Positions 25,125-33,472 of a DNA stretch of 64,000 bases are shown here, one piece after another. This stretch comes from Methanobacteriota archaeon (GTDB lineage: Archaea > Halobacteriota > Methanomicrobia > Methanomicrobiales > Methanoculleaceae), in NCBI GenBank assembly GCA_023393455.1, contig JAEWLJ010000005.1, positions 1-64,000 of the forward strand. The letters run 5' to 3'. A model generated the notes under the pieces. It was not told the DNA's origin and made no database searches. It saw nothing but the letters and a program-made list of their open reading frames with translations. Position numbers and translations under genes: made by a program. Position 1 is the first letter of the stretch. Each line of letters opens with the position of its first letter.

Positions 25125-26039
25125 TTACTCATTTATCATATCTATGAGTTCTGAGCCGTCTTCGAGGGAGTGGAGATGCTCTTCTCCGATAAGAAGCGTT
25201 TTGCCGATCTTTTTCTGCTTTTTGTAATCCGTGACGACGCACATCGCAAACGTCTTCGTGATCTGCGAGATGTTGCCGATCAGGGAAGCGCGCTTCACGA
25301 CCTTCTGGGACGTGCCGTATGCCGTCAGGATCGTGTGCTTATCAAAGAGCGCCAGCGCCTGGAACGGTGCCTGCCGCATCGCGTGGATCTTCATCCCCAT
25401 ACGTTCGAGATCGATCAGAACGTCGCCGGACGCGGACTCGGCGGGCTTCTCGGGCTCGGGAGTGCGGTAGCCGAGGAGCTCGATCGTCTCGACGAGCGGG
25501 GCGTTGAAGAGTTCCTCGAGTTTGATGGCGACATCGAGGGTGGTGCCCATCCCGCCCTCGTACTTGCTGATCGTCCGGCGGGAGACCCCGAGTTGCGACG
25601 CAAGGTCTCCAAGCGACATCCGGGAGCGCTCCCGCACCTCACGGAGAAGGTCGCCTTTGATCTTCACGTAGAGGCCGCCGGGGGAGGCGTAGACCATCGG
25701 CGAGAGGCCTTCCACAAAGTAGTCGTAGAGCGTCTCGGGGCTGAGGGCGAAGAGCCCGTAGCGGATGTAGACGACGCCGCGCTCCAGGTCGGTATCGCGT
25801 GCCCGCTCCCCGACGATGAGAGGGGTGGCCTCCAGGTGCCGGGCGATCAGGTTGAGATCCCAGGCGATGTCGGCGCTCACGCTGTCGATGTGAGAGGCGA
25901 CCTTGATGATGACGAGGTTGTCGCCCCTCTTCACGATAAGGTCGAAACTCCGTGGACGGATGTTGCATCGCTCCGAGACATCGAAGTTTGCAAGGAGCAT
26001 GATGCTGATGACCATCTGAGGGAGGCGATCCTGCGACAT
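25125..26039 (-). CDS. Archaeal HTH transcriptional regulator
   Basis: A 304-aa protein of the conserved archaeal group of putative HTH-type regulators. The N-terminal ~120 residues resemble a nuclease-like or ligand-binding domain (RPRSFDLIVKRGDNLVIIKVASHID). An XRE-type helix-turn-helix lies at ~130-185 (LREVRERSRMSLGDLASQLG, SRRTISKYEGG). The C-terminal ~100 residues form another domain of unknown role. Its target is not known. The TiaS gene is divergent with ~47 nt between the two starts, and the thermosome gene lies downstream. Confidence 0.85.
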   Translation of the reverse strand: MSQDRLPQMVISIMLLANFDVSERCNIRPRSFDLIVKRGDNLVIIKVASHIDSVSADIAWDLNLIARHLEATPLIVGERARDTDLERGVVYIRYGLFALSPETLYDYFVEGLSPMVYASPGGLYVKIKGDLLREVRERSRMSLGDLASQLGVSRRTISKYEGGMGTTLDVAIKLEELFNAPLVETIELLGYRTPEPEKPAESASGDVLIDLERMGMKIHAMRQAPFQALALFDKHTILTAYGTSQKVVKRASLIGNISQITKTFAMCVVTDYKKQKKIGKTLLIGEEHLHSLEDGSELIDMINE

Positions 26040-26086
26040 AATCCGTAAGAATCGATATAGTCGGAGACGATATAAACTAGAGGGTC

Positions 26087-27370
26087 ATGTGGATCGGGAT
26101 CGATGATACGGACTCGCCTGCCGGGATGTGCACCACCTACCTCGGCGCGGTGCTGGTGCGGCGGCTCGCGCGGGCGGGACTTCCGGTCACCGGCGCCCGC
26201 CTGGTCAGGCTGAACCCGAACGTCATCCACAAGACCCGGGGGAACGCGGCGATCGCCATCGAGGCGGGCGGCGATCCGGAGACGGGCTTCGCGCTCGCCA
26301 CCGCCTGCGTCGAAGAGCTCGCGGAGTTCGACGACGAAAAGACCAACCCCGGCGTGGCGGTCTCAAACGTCCGCCCGCCGCCGGAGTTCTACTACGCGGC
26401 GCTCCGGGACTACTGCACCGTGGACGAGGCCGTTCTCGTGCTCGAGGAAGCAGGGGCGCTCTACCGGGGTTACAAGAATCGGCGCGGCCTCATCGGCGCA
26501 ACGGCGGCGATAGCAAGCGAATTTTGTGACCGGACCTACGAACTCCTCGCCTACCGGAAGCGCCCGGCGTGGGGCACCTCCCGGCAGGTGGATGTGGCGA
26601 GCCTCTTTCGCGCCGAGGAGGAGACCTACCCCCATACCTGGGACACGGTCGACCGGGAGAACGGCGTGGTGGTCGGGGTGCCCCATACCCCCGACCCCGT
26701 CCTCTTCGGCATCCGGGGGGAGGCCCCCGCATGGGTGAGGGAGGCGCGTGAATATGTCCGCTCCGAAGAGCCCGCCTGCGAGCAGGTCTACACCACCAAC
26801 CAGGGAACCGACGCTCACCTGATACCGGGAGCGGCCGCAACCCTCCTGGAGGGGCGGTCGTACCTGGTGCGCGGCACGGTCGCGACGGCCGCGGCCACCG
26901 GGCCCGGCGGCCACGTCTCGTTTCTCCTCGCCGACTGCGGCGCCGAACTGCGCTGTATGGCCTACGAACCGACCAAGGGGTTCCGGAACATTGTGAGGGC
27001 GCTCGTCCCGGGTGACGTGGTGGCCGTGGCCGGGAGCTACAAGGGCGGGAGCCTCAACCTCGAGAGGCTCGGGATCGCCCGCCTCGCCGACGCGGTCCGG
27101 GTCCACCCGCCGATCTGCCCGGCCTGCGGAAAGCGGATGACGAGCGCCGGAACCGGCAAAGGCTACAAGTGCAGGGTCTGCGGCGAGCGCAGCCGGGAGC
27201 CGGAGATAGAGAGACGGGAGCGTCTGCTCCGGCCCGGGTGGTATGAGGTCCCCCCCACCGCCCGCCGGCACCTCGCGCGGCCGCTGGTGCGCGGTGTCGC
27301 GGCGTGGGAAGAGAACATGCTCCAATCCGGCCGGGAGTGCGATCCATCCTCCGCCACGTCAATTGAATGA
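26087..27370 (+). CDS. tiaS: tRNA(Ile2) 2-agmatinylcytidine synthetase
   Basis: A 427-aa archaeal enzyme that couples agmatine to C34 of tRNA-Ile(CAU) so that it reads AUA. It begins with MWIGIDDTDSPAG, the ATP/phosphate-binding start of TiaS, followed by the catalytic core (YRGYKNRRGLIGATAAIA), an OB-fold domain (VRGTVATAAATGPGGHVSFLL) and a C-terminal zinc ribbon (CPACGKRM, CRVCGER). All usual domains are present. It is divergent from the HTH regulator. Confidence 0.95.
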   Translation: MWIGIDDTDSPAGMCTTYLGAVLVRRLARAGLPVTGARLVRLNPNVIHKTRGNAAIAIEAGGDPETGFALATACVEELAEFDDEKTNPGVAVSNVRPPPEFYYAALRDYCTVDEAVLVLEEAGALYRGYKNRRGLIGATAAIASEFCDRTYELLAYRKRPAWGTSRQVDVASLFRAEEETYPHTWDTVDRENGVVVGVPHTPDPVLFGIRGEAPAWVREAREYVRSEEPACEQVYTTNQGTDAHLIPGAAATLLEGRSYLVRGTVATAAATGPGGHVSFLLADCGAELRCMAYEPTKGFRNIVRALVPGDVVAVAGSYKGGSLNLERLGIARLADAVRVHPPICPACGKRMTSAGTGKGYKCRVCGERSREPEIERRERLLRPGWYEVPPTARRHLARPLVRGVAAWEENMLQSGRECDPSSATSIE

Positions 27371-27386
27371 TGTTTACAAAAAAAGG

Positions 27387-27720
27387 TTTATAATGTTTGT
27401 GAGTTAACTTACTCCTTGGTGATCCCGTGCCGACTATCTGCGGCGAAATTACGTATGCCCTGACCCCTCCGTCCGCGACGGTGTCACCCCTGGCGGGCGG
27501 GGTTTTACGGCGGGCTGTACGAGTTCGCGGCCGAGTATGCACGGAACGAAGGTAACCCTCTGGAGACCTCTCCGTTTCCGGCCTGAAAGTCCGCTCTCTA
27601 GAGAGTTGGTCCGGACATGCCGGACCCCGACACGGCGGGACGAGCGGGATCATCCCGTGTCGAATAACCAGTCATCCCCTGTCTGGCAGCGGGACCCGGT
27701 CACCGGGCCCGCATTTTTTT
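27387..27720 (+). ncRNA. Candidate structured RNA ending in a terminator-like hairpin
   Basis: The 440-bp gap between tiaS and dys has a TATA-like TTTATAAT at 27387-27394, so transcription could begin at ~27415. The following ~300 bp are GC-rich, have no convincing ORF, and contain several hairpins: GGTCCGG/CCGGACC (27609-27627), CGGGAT/ATCCCG (about 27649-27661), and a final GC stem followed by seven T (27689-27720). I tested it by eye against RNase P RNA, SRP RNA and tRNA consensus blocks and saw none. It might instead be the 5' leader of dys. Coordinates are approximate. Confidence 0.4.
27689..27720 (+). terminator. GC hairpin with T tract
   Basis: GCGGG-A-CCCGG-TCA-CCGGG-CCCGC forms a ten-pair stem with one bulged A, then A and seven T. 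It looks like an intrinsic terminator. It lies ~90 nt before dys. It may end a transcript that begins near 27415, or act within the dys leader. Confidence 0.6.
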
Positions 27721-27810
27721 CACAAACTCTTCAACCGGCGGCCGGGGAAGAGACGATCCATTATTCTGGATGAATGCCAATACCTCGTACAGAATTGGTG
27801 TAACAGTATC

Positions 27811-28746
27811 ATGACCTTCAAATACGGGGAAGCGGTTCAGCAGGCGCAGGTCCGCCCCGGGATGACGGTCGGCGAACTCGTCGACGAACTCGGGAAAGCC
27901 GGTGCCTACAACGGGGGGTCGCTCTGGCAGGCGGTCAACATCTATGAGCGGATGCTCCGCGACGACGAAGCACTGAAGTTCTTCGGCCTCTCGGGCGCCA
28001 TGGTCCCCGGCGGCATGGGGGGCATCGTCGCCGACCTCATCAAGAGAGGGCATATCGACGTGCTCGTCTCGACGGGGGCGAACCTCACCCACGACGTCAT
28101 CGAGGCGATCGGGTGCCACCACTACCACGGAACCGCCCAGGTCTCCGATGCCGAACTCTGCGAGGAGGGGGTCAACCGGATCTACGACATCTTCCTCCCG
28201 AACGAGGCGTTCATCCGGTTCGAGGAGTTCCTGCAGGACGTCTACTCGTCCCTCCCGGAGGGCTCGACGGTCTCGATCTCCGATCTCCTCGGCCGGCTCG
28301 GGGAGAGACTCGACTCCGGGATCCTCTCTGCGGCGGCAAAGGCCGGGGTGCCGGTCTACTGCCCGGCCATCCAGGACTCGATGATCGGGCTGCAGTACTG
28401 GCTCTTTTCGCAGACACATAAGGTCACTGTCAGCGCGTTTGCCGATATGCCCGGGCTGCTCGACCGGTGTTTCGAGGCCGAACGGGCCGGGGCGATCCTC
28501 GTCGGCGGCGGCGTCCCGAAGAACTACATCCTGCAGAGCAAACTGATGACCGAGACCGGGTTCGACTACGCGGTGCAGCTCACCGGCGACCGGCCGGACC
28601 TCGGCGGCCTCTCGGGGGCGACGCTCGAAGAGGCCCGGTCATGGGGCAAACTCACCGGCGAGGCCACCGCTTCGACAGTCTACGGCGATGCAACGATCAA
28701 CCTGCCGCTCCTCGTCGCGGCAACCCTCGAGAGGCTGGAACGATGA
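27811..28746 (+). CDS. dys: Deoxyhypusine synthase
   Basis: A 311-aa enzyme that transfers the aminobutyl group of spermidine (or its analogue) to a lysine of aIF5A, using NAD. Family features: NGGSLWQAVNIYERML, GLSGAMVPGGMGG, STGANLTHDVIEAIG, CPAIQDSMIG, and the C-terminal GGGVPKNYILQ with the catalytic lysine. Length fits archaeal members. It is followed by pyrF with an ATGA overlap. The ATG at 27811 has no strong ribosome binding site. Confidence 0.95.
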   Translation: MTFKYGEAVQQAQVRPGMTVGELVDELGKAGAYNGGSLWQAVNIYERMLRDDEALKFFGLSGAMVPGGMGGIVADLIKRGHIDVLVSTGANLTHDVIEAIGCHHYHGTAQVSDAELCEEGVNRIYDIFLPNEAFIRFEEFLQDVYSSLPEGSTVSISDLLGRLGERLDSGILSAAAKAGVPVYCPAIQDSMIGLQYWLFSQTHKVTVSAFADMPGLLDRCFEAERAGAILVGGGVPKNYILQSKLMTETGFDYAVQLTGDRPDLGGLSGATLEEARSWGKLTGEATASTVYGDATINLPLLVAATLERLER

Positions 28747-29378
28747 CCGAACTCATCCTCTCCCTCGACGTCCTCGACAGGAAAGAGGCGGTGAAGGTTG
28801 CGGAGTCCTGTGCGCCCTTCATCGACGCGATCAAGATCGGCTACCCCCTCGTCCTCTCGTCCGGCCTCTCCATCGTCGAAGATCTCGCCGATCTCGCTCT
28901 TCCCCTCATCGCCGACTTCAAGGTCGCGGACATTCCAAACACCAACCGCCTCATCTGCGAAGCGGTCTTTTCGGCCGGCTTTGACGCCGTCATCGCCCAC
29001 GGGTTCGTGGGAGCCGATGCCGCGAGAACCTGCGTCGAGGTGGCGCACCAGCACAGCGGGGCGGCCTACGTCGTCGCCGAGATGAGCCACCCCGGGGCGA
29101 CCGAGTTCTTCCACGGCGGCGTGGCCGAGAACCTCGCGGAACTCGCCGTCTCCTGCCGGGCCGACGGCATCATCGCTCCGGCCACCCGCCCGGACCGGAT
29201 ATCCCGACTCCGGGAGATCGTCGGCAGCAAGGCGATCTACTCCCCGGGCGTGGGGGCGCAGGGCGGCGACCTCGATACGGTGGCCCGGCTGGTCGACGGG
29301 GTCATCGTGGGAAGGAGCATCTACGAGGCGGAGAACCCCGCCGCCGAGGCCGAACGCTTCTCCCGCATCCGCCGGTGA
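28743..29378 (+). CDS. pyrF: Orotidine 5'-phosphate decarboxylase
   Basis: A 211-aa enzyme making UMP from OMP. It starts TELILSLDVLD, with KIGYPLVLS, the catalytic DFKVADIPNTN motif (D-x-K-x-x-D), and a phosphate-binding GVGAQGGD near the C-terminus. The ATG at 28743 overlaps the dys stop as ATGA, so both are cotranslated. Nothing unusual. Confidence 0.95.
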   Translation: MTELILSLDVLDRKEAVKVAESCAPFIDAIKIGYPLVLSSGLSIVEDLADLALPLIADFKVADIPNTNRLICEAVFSAGFDAVIAHGFVGADAARTCVEVAHQHSGAAYVVAEMSHPGATEFFHGGVAENLAELAVSCRADGIIAPATRPDRISRLREIVGSKAIYSPGVGAQGGDLDTVARLVDGVIVGRSIYEAENPAAEAERFSRIRR

Positions 29379-29492
29379 TGAGTTCTCCGTTCCGATCCCC
29401 TGCGGAGATGACGAACCCTATGAGTGATCTGAGGCGGATGCGGCGTATCCCGCATCTGAAAGGTTATATATTCGCCCGCAGATACTGATATC

Positions 29493-29855
29493 ATGAACTG
29501 GAGTTCCGAACAACGTAATCTGGCAGAAAAATACCAGAGCCTTTCTGAGATCCCCGCAGGCGAGCGGCGGTACAAGTGCCACACCTGCCACTTCGTCGTG
29601 GACGAGAACCCCTGCCCCCACTGCGGCGAGACGTCGCTTGAGATCATGTGCCCGCTCGACCACTGCGACTGCCACCACTCCATCGTCGAGACGATCGAGT
29701 ACTGCCCGCTCTGCGGCAAGGCCGTCTGTCCGGAGTGCGGGAGTCACGATGTCGTCCAGATCAGCAGGGTCACCGGTTACCTCCAGGATGTTGCGGGCTG
29801 GAACGCGGGCAAGCAGCAGGAACTGAAAGACCGGGTCCATTACTCTGTCGTATGA
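29493..29855 (+). CDS. Stand-alone NrdD C-terminal-like zinc/glycyl-radical domain protein
   Basis: A 120-aa protein. Residues 29-82 carry eleven cysteines in CxxC-type pairs (C29/C32, C41/C44, C71/C74, C79/C82 and others), enough for two zinc sites. It ends with SRVTGYLQDVAGWNAGKQQE, matching the C-terminal loop of class III anaerobic ribonucleotide reductase, in which the glycine of the R-x-x-G-Y motif (here G95) holds the radical. The ~600-residue catalytic barrel is absent and the upstream DNA does not encode it. It could be a radical-domain replacement part like YfiD for pyruvate formate-lyase, or a zinc protein that kept the shape. The next gene, cbiZ, overlaps by ATGA. Confidence 0.75.
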   Translation: MNWSSEQRNLAEKYQSLSEIPAGERRYKCHTCHFVVDENPCPHCGETSLEIMCPLDHCDCHHSIVETIEYCPLCGKAVCPECGSHDVVQISRVTGYLQDVAGWNAGKQQELKDRVHYSVV

Positions 29856-30730
29856 GACATTTCGTCAGGGACGACACTCTTTTTCTTCGCGGCCGGTTCA
29901 GGGCGGCGAGCACCGGGGTTCGCGGCGGTATCGCCGATGTCACGACGATCCTGAACCACACGGTGCCGCACAATTTCGATGACGAGCCGGCCCGCCACCT
30001 CGACCTCCTCGTCGCCCGGCACGGCATCTTCCAGGACTACTTCGGGCTCCTGACCGCCGTAGAGATGCACCACCTCTGCGTGCTCCAGTACGACTTCGTC
30101 ACGGTCTTCATCACCGCCGGGGTGACGAACCCGACACCTCATGCACCCGGAACCATCAACATCATCGTCCACAGCCAGGAGGGGATGGTTGATTCAGCGC
30201 TCCTGGAGGTGATCGTCACTGCAACAGGGGCGAAAGCCCAGGCGCTCCACGACCTCGGCTACGACTTCCCCGGAACCACGACGGACGCGGTCGTCGCCGC
30301 CTGCGAACGCGACGGCCCCCGGGCACATACCTACGCCGGAACCCTGACCGAAGTCGGCAGCAGGGTTCACGCGGCGATCCTCTACGGTCTTCCCGAGGCT
30401 CTTGCGCGGCAGCAGGAGAGGGTCCGGCGGAGCGAACCGTCGTTCTTCATCTACAGCCGTTACGGGGGGGACCACTGGGTGGAGTGGCAGAAAGAGGACT
30501 GCGACTACTACCCCTGCCACGTTCCGGGACAACGATGCGACTACTGCTACTGTCCCTGCTACCCCTGTGCGGACGAGGAACTCGGAGAATGGGTCAATAG
30601 TTCAACCGGCGGCAAGGTCTGGGGGTGCACCGGCTGTACGCTCCTGCACGTCCCGGTGATTGCCGATTACATGAAAAGAAACCCGGAGGCCACTCTCGCC
30701 GAACTCAAGCGGCTCCGGGAAAAATTATAG
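29852..30730 (+). CDS. cbiZ: Adenosylcobinamide amidohydrolase with Cys-rich C-terminal domain
   Basis: A 292-aa protein. The first ~190 residues are CbiZ (STGVRGGIADVTTILNHTVP, VFITAGVTNPT, INIIVHSQEGMVDSALLEVIV, TTTDAVVAAC), which converts adenosylcobinamide to adenosylcobyrate for archaeal B12 salvage. The last ~85 residues are a cysteine-rich small domain (ECDYYPCH-like, CDYCYCPCYPC, GCTGCTLLH), probably metal-binding, often fused to or next to CbiZ. The ATG at 29852 overlaps the upstream stop as ATGA. Corrinoid salvage supports methyltransferase function in a methanogen. Confidence 0.9.
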   Translation: MRHFVRDDTLFLRGRFRAASTGVRGGIADVTTILNHTVPHNFDDEPARHLDLLVARHGIFQDYFGLLTAVEMHHLCVLQYDFVTVFITAGVTNPTPHAPGTINIIVHSQEGMVDSALLEVIVTATGAKAQALHDLGYDFPGTTTDAVVAACERDGPRAHTYAGTLTEVGSRVHAAILYGLPEALARQQERVRRSEPSFFIYSRYGGDHWVEWQKEDCDYYPCHVPGQRCDYCYCPCYPCADEELGEWVNSSTGGKVWGCTGCTLLHVPVIADYMKRNPEATLAELKRLREKL

Positions 30731-30732
30731 GT

Positions 30733-30927
30733 TTATGCCTCGGCGACGCCGAGCGCGGTGAGCATCTCTTCGAGGGGGACGCCGTGTGCCTGGGCGGCTT
30801 CCCGGATCGTCTCGTTGTTTGCGATTGCGCAGCCAAGGCAACCCATTCCGAACCGGAAGAGAACCTGTGCTGATTCGGGCTTCTCCCGAAGGAGGTCCGC
30901 GATTGTACTGTCCGCAGTCAATGCCAT
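30733..30927 (-). CDS. DUF1858 hybrid-cluster-associated redox disulfide protein
   Basis: A 64-aa helical protein with the DUF1858 pattern: TADSTIADLLREKPESAQVL, then FGMGCLGCAIANNETI with the CxxC pair, and a C-terminal helix. Such proteins are thought to be small thiol-disulfide or metal-related partners. It is convergent with cbiZ, with only 2 nt between the stops. The 285-bp gap to the RPA gene (30928-31212) holds its promoter and a TTAATACCC-type box near 31172 for the RPA gene, and otherwise nothing I can name. Confidence 0.85.
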   Translation of the reverse strand: MALTADSTIADLLREKPESAQVLFRFGMGCLGCAIANNETIREAAQAHGVPLEEMLTALGVAEA

Positions 30928-31212
30928 ACAGCTGATGTTGTCCCTGCCCCTATTTATACATTAAAGTGTCCGGCCCGGTCTCCTCTGACCTGCCCGCCGG
31001 TGCGGGGGACACTCCCGCGCTCGCAAACCCCGTCTTTTCAAACGGCAGGTGAGGCGGACGGCACCCGGATGCGAAGAAGGACTCTGTGAGCGCCCCCTTT
31101 CCCGGAAAAGCGGCGCTACGGGGTCCCGGACGCGGGTTTCCAGCTCACTTTCACACCGCACGCCCAGAGATTAATACCCTCGCGAGGTGAAGTACAGACT
31201 GGAGATGTAAGT

Positions 31213-32439
31213 ATGACCCTATCCGAGGTAACAGAGAGAATCTCCCGGAAACTTGAAGCAAAAGGTGCACAGCCCGATCAGCAGAAGATCGAATCACGCC
31301 TCCGCCGTCTCATCGAGGAGTTCGGCGTCAACGCCGCCGAGGCCGAACGAACGGTGACGGATGATCTCGCTCGCGAGTATAACATCACCGGCGTCGGGAC
31401 CTCCTCCACCGAGCTCCGCCCGATACATGAGATCGTCCCCGGTGAGTGGGTCACGATCGAAGGGAAGATCGTTGCCCTGACCCCGCCCGTCTCACCCTCG
31501 ATCGCACAGACCGGGATCATCGCCGACTCGAGCGGCGCCATCCGTTTCGTGACCTGGGCCCGGGCGAACGCCCCCGCGATGGAGTACGGCCACTGGTACC
31601 GGCTCGAGTCCGCGGTCGTCGACGAGTACAAGGGTGCGCCGAACCTGAAGATCCACTCGGGCACCACGATCTCCCGGGCGGAGGAAGATGCCCCTCTTCT
31701 CCCCTCGATCACGCCGATCGCAGAGCTGAAACCCGGTGTCGGAAGCGTGCGGGCCAAGGTCATCCAGGACTGGGAAGTCTCCCACGACCGGATGTTCCAG
31801 ACGGGGCTCCTCGGCGACGAGACCGGCACCATCAAGTTCGTCACCTGGAAGGGGGATGACAAGGATAAACTCGAACTCAATGCCGTCTACAACGTCTTCT
31901 ACGCCACCGTCGACGAGTACAACGGCAGGCTCTCCCTCGCCCTGAACACCGCGATGTACATCCCTGACGAGGGCGATATCGAGGTCGGGCGAAACGAGAC
32001 CGAGACACGGGGAGCTCTCGTCCACATCGCTCCCGGCTCGGGCCTGATCAAACGTTGCCCCGTCGAGGGCTGCAACCGGACGCTCTCCCGGCAGAACTAC
32101 TGCCCGGTGCACGAGATCCAGCCCGAGTTCCGCTACGACCTCCGCCTGAAGGGAGTTCTGGACGACGGAATCCGTGCGAAGAACGTCCTGATGCAGCGCG
32201 AGGTCGTTGAGAAACTCGCCGGCACCACCCTTGAGGAGGCCATCGGGATCGCTGAGACGAACCCGCTCGGCATGGACGAGATCTTCTACCGCATCAGGAA
32301 CGCGGTGCTCGGGCGCTATTACACCTGCAGCGGGAGCGAGTTCGACGGCAGGCTGCTCGTCAACTCCTGCACCCCGATCGCGTTCGAGCCGGCGGAACTG
32401 GCTGCACTCCTGAACCGTGCCGGGGGTGAGCCGGCATGA
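31213..32439 (+). CDS. Replication protein A, single-stranded DNA-binding protein
   Basis: A 408-aa archaeal RPA. After an N-terminal helical segment come two clear OB folds (about 70-165, starting WVTIEGKIVALT, and about 180-270, starting VGSVRAKVIQDWEVS), then a zinc-finger OB domain with CPVEGCNRTLSRQNYCPVHE (three Cys and one His). It coats ssDNA in replication and repair. Its stop overlaps the partner gene's ATG by 4 nt. Other archaea split these domains among subunits. Confidence 0.92.
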   Translation: MTLSEVTERISRKLEAKGAQPDQQKIESRLRRLIEEFGVNAAEAERTVTDDLAREYNITGVGTSSTELRPIHEIVPGEWVTIEGKIVALTPPVSPSIAQTGIIADSSGAIRFVTWARANAPAMEYGHWYRLESAVVDEYKGAPNLKIHSGTTISRAEEDAPLLPSITPIAELKPGVGSVRAKVIQDWEVSHDRMFQTGLLGDETGTIKFVTWKGDDKDKLELNAVYNVFYATVDEYNGRLSLALNTAMYIPDEGDIEVGRNETETRGALVHIAPGSGLIKRCPVEGCNRTLSRQNYCPVHEIQPEFRYDLRLKGVLDDGIRAKNVLMQREVVEKLAGTTLEEAIGIAETNPLGMDEIFYRIRNAVLGRYYTCSGSEFDGRLLVNSCTPIAFEPAELAALLNRAGGEPA

Positions 32440-33002
32440 AGCCCCAGAGCACATTCGAGCGAGAACCGGCACGGAGGGTCTTTGCATCCGAGCTCCGCGA
32501 GACCCGTTACCAGTTCAAGGACGGCGAGGACGAGAAGAGCCCGACCTACGTCATCCTCCCGACCGGTATCCGGAGCAACCGGATCTTCATCGTCGGGACG
32601 CTCACGGAGAAGCAGCGGCAGGGCGACCAGAACATCTTCTACCGCGGGAGGGTGGCCGACCCGACTGGCACCTTCTTCATCATGGCGGGCTCCTACCAGC
32701 CCGAGGCGATGCAGCAACTCGCCCGGATCGAGCCGCCGGCCTTCGTCGCCGTCGTCGGGAAACCGAACCTCTACACGACCCAGGACGGGAACTGTCTCGT
32801 CTCGGTCCGTGTGGAGTCGATCGCGGTCGTGGACCGTGAGACCCGCGACCTCTGGGTGCTGGACACCGCTCGCGAGACCCTTGATAGGCTCGACGCGTTC
32901 GGTACCACCGACGACTCGAAGAAGGCCCAGGAAGAGTACGGGACGCAGCCCGACCTCTACCGTAAGATCGTCTACGACGCTCTCTCCCAGGTGCAGTTGT
33001 AG
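32436..33002 (+). CDS. RPA-associated protein (COG3390 type)
   Basis: A 188-aa protein that is the usual neighbour of archaeal RPA genes. It starts with an extended segment ARRVFASELRETRYQFKDG, then a single OB-like fold (RIFIVGTLTEKQRQGDQ, FYRGRVADPTGTFFIMAGSYQ) and a helical C-terminal part. It probably binds RPA and helps ssDNA handling. It is coupled to the RPA gene by ATGA. Confidence 0.9.
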   Translation: MKPQSTFEREPARRVFASELRETRYQFKDGEDEKSPTYVILPTGIRSNRIFIVGTLTEKQRQGDQNIFYRGRVADPTGTFFIMAGSYQPEAMQQLARIEPPAFVAVVGKPNLYTTQDGNCLVSVRVESIAVVDRETRDLWVLDTARETLDRLDAFGTTDDSKKAQEEYGTQPDLYRKIVYDALSQVQL

Positions 33003-33228
33003 AGACTCTACCTCCGAAACTCTTTTTTTTGCGGACAACTCCTGGAATCTCTCGACGATTCTGCCGCATCAGCCTGTGCGACCCCCGCCCCGGGTTACAG
33101 GCCAGTATGAAAGAGCCAATCTGTAAAGGAACCGGACAGAAAGAGCTTATAGCAAAAGATTCGATTTTTACGCGGGGGATACAGTCCCAACCCCGGTGCA
33201 AGGAACGCGCTCAGAGGGTACCTTCACC

Positions 33229-33357
33229 ATGAACCGAAGAAAATTACTCAGATTCATCCCGGTCATCGGAACCCTCTCTCTCGTCTCGGCAGCCTCTTAC
33301 CTCGTAGGCATTTGGGAGGTGGGGGCGAAGAGTGGCTACGCCCGGATCGACTTATGA
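33229..33357 (+). CDS. Possible 42-aa membrane peptide
   Basis: The gap 33003-33472 contains a short ORF with a basic start (MNRRKLLRF), a hydrophobic segment (IPVIGTLSLVSAASYLVGIWE) and a short polar tail. A GAGGGT ribosome-binding-like site lies ~10 nt upstream, and a CTTATAGC box is near 33136. It may be a real small membrane protein or the truncated signal region of a lost gene. No homologue is recognised. The rest of the gap shows nothing else. Confidence 0.4.
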   Translation: MNRRKLLRFIPVIGTLSLVSAASYLVGIWEVGAKSGYARIDL

Positions 33358-33472
33358 TAGACGCCGACGCCGGGCATGATTGCAATCCTGGTTCTCACCC
33401 GGATCGAGTCGTGGGTAACGGAGAGATACGAGGGTCAGAAGTAAGCCGGAACAGAGGAATTTCCGGGAGAGA

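Noticed and set aside
27415..27720. RNase P RNA, SRP RNA or tRNA
   Set aside because: The conserved blocks (GAGGAAAGUCC, the SRP domain GGAAGG/AGCA loop, tRNA T-loop GGTTCGAATCC) were not found by eye.
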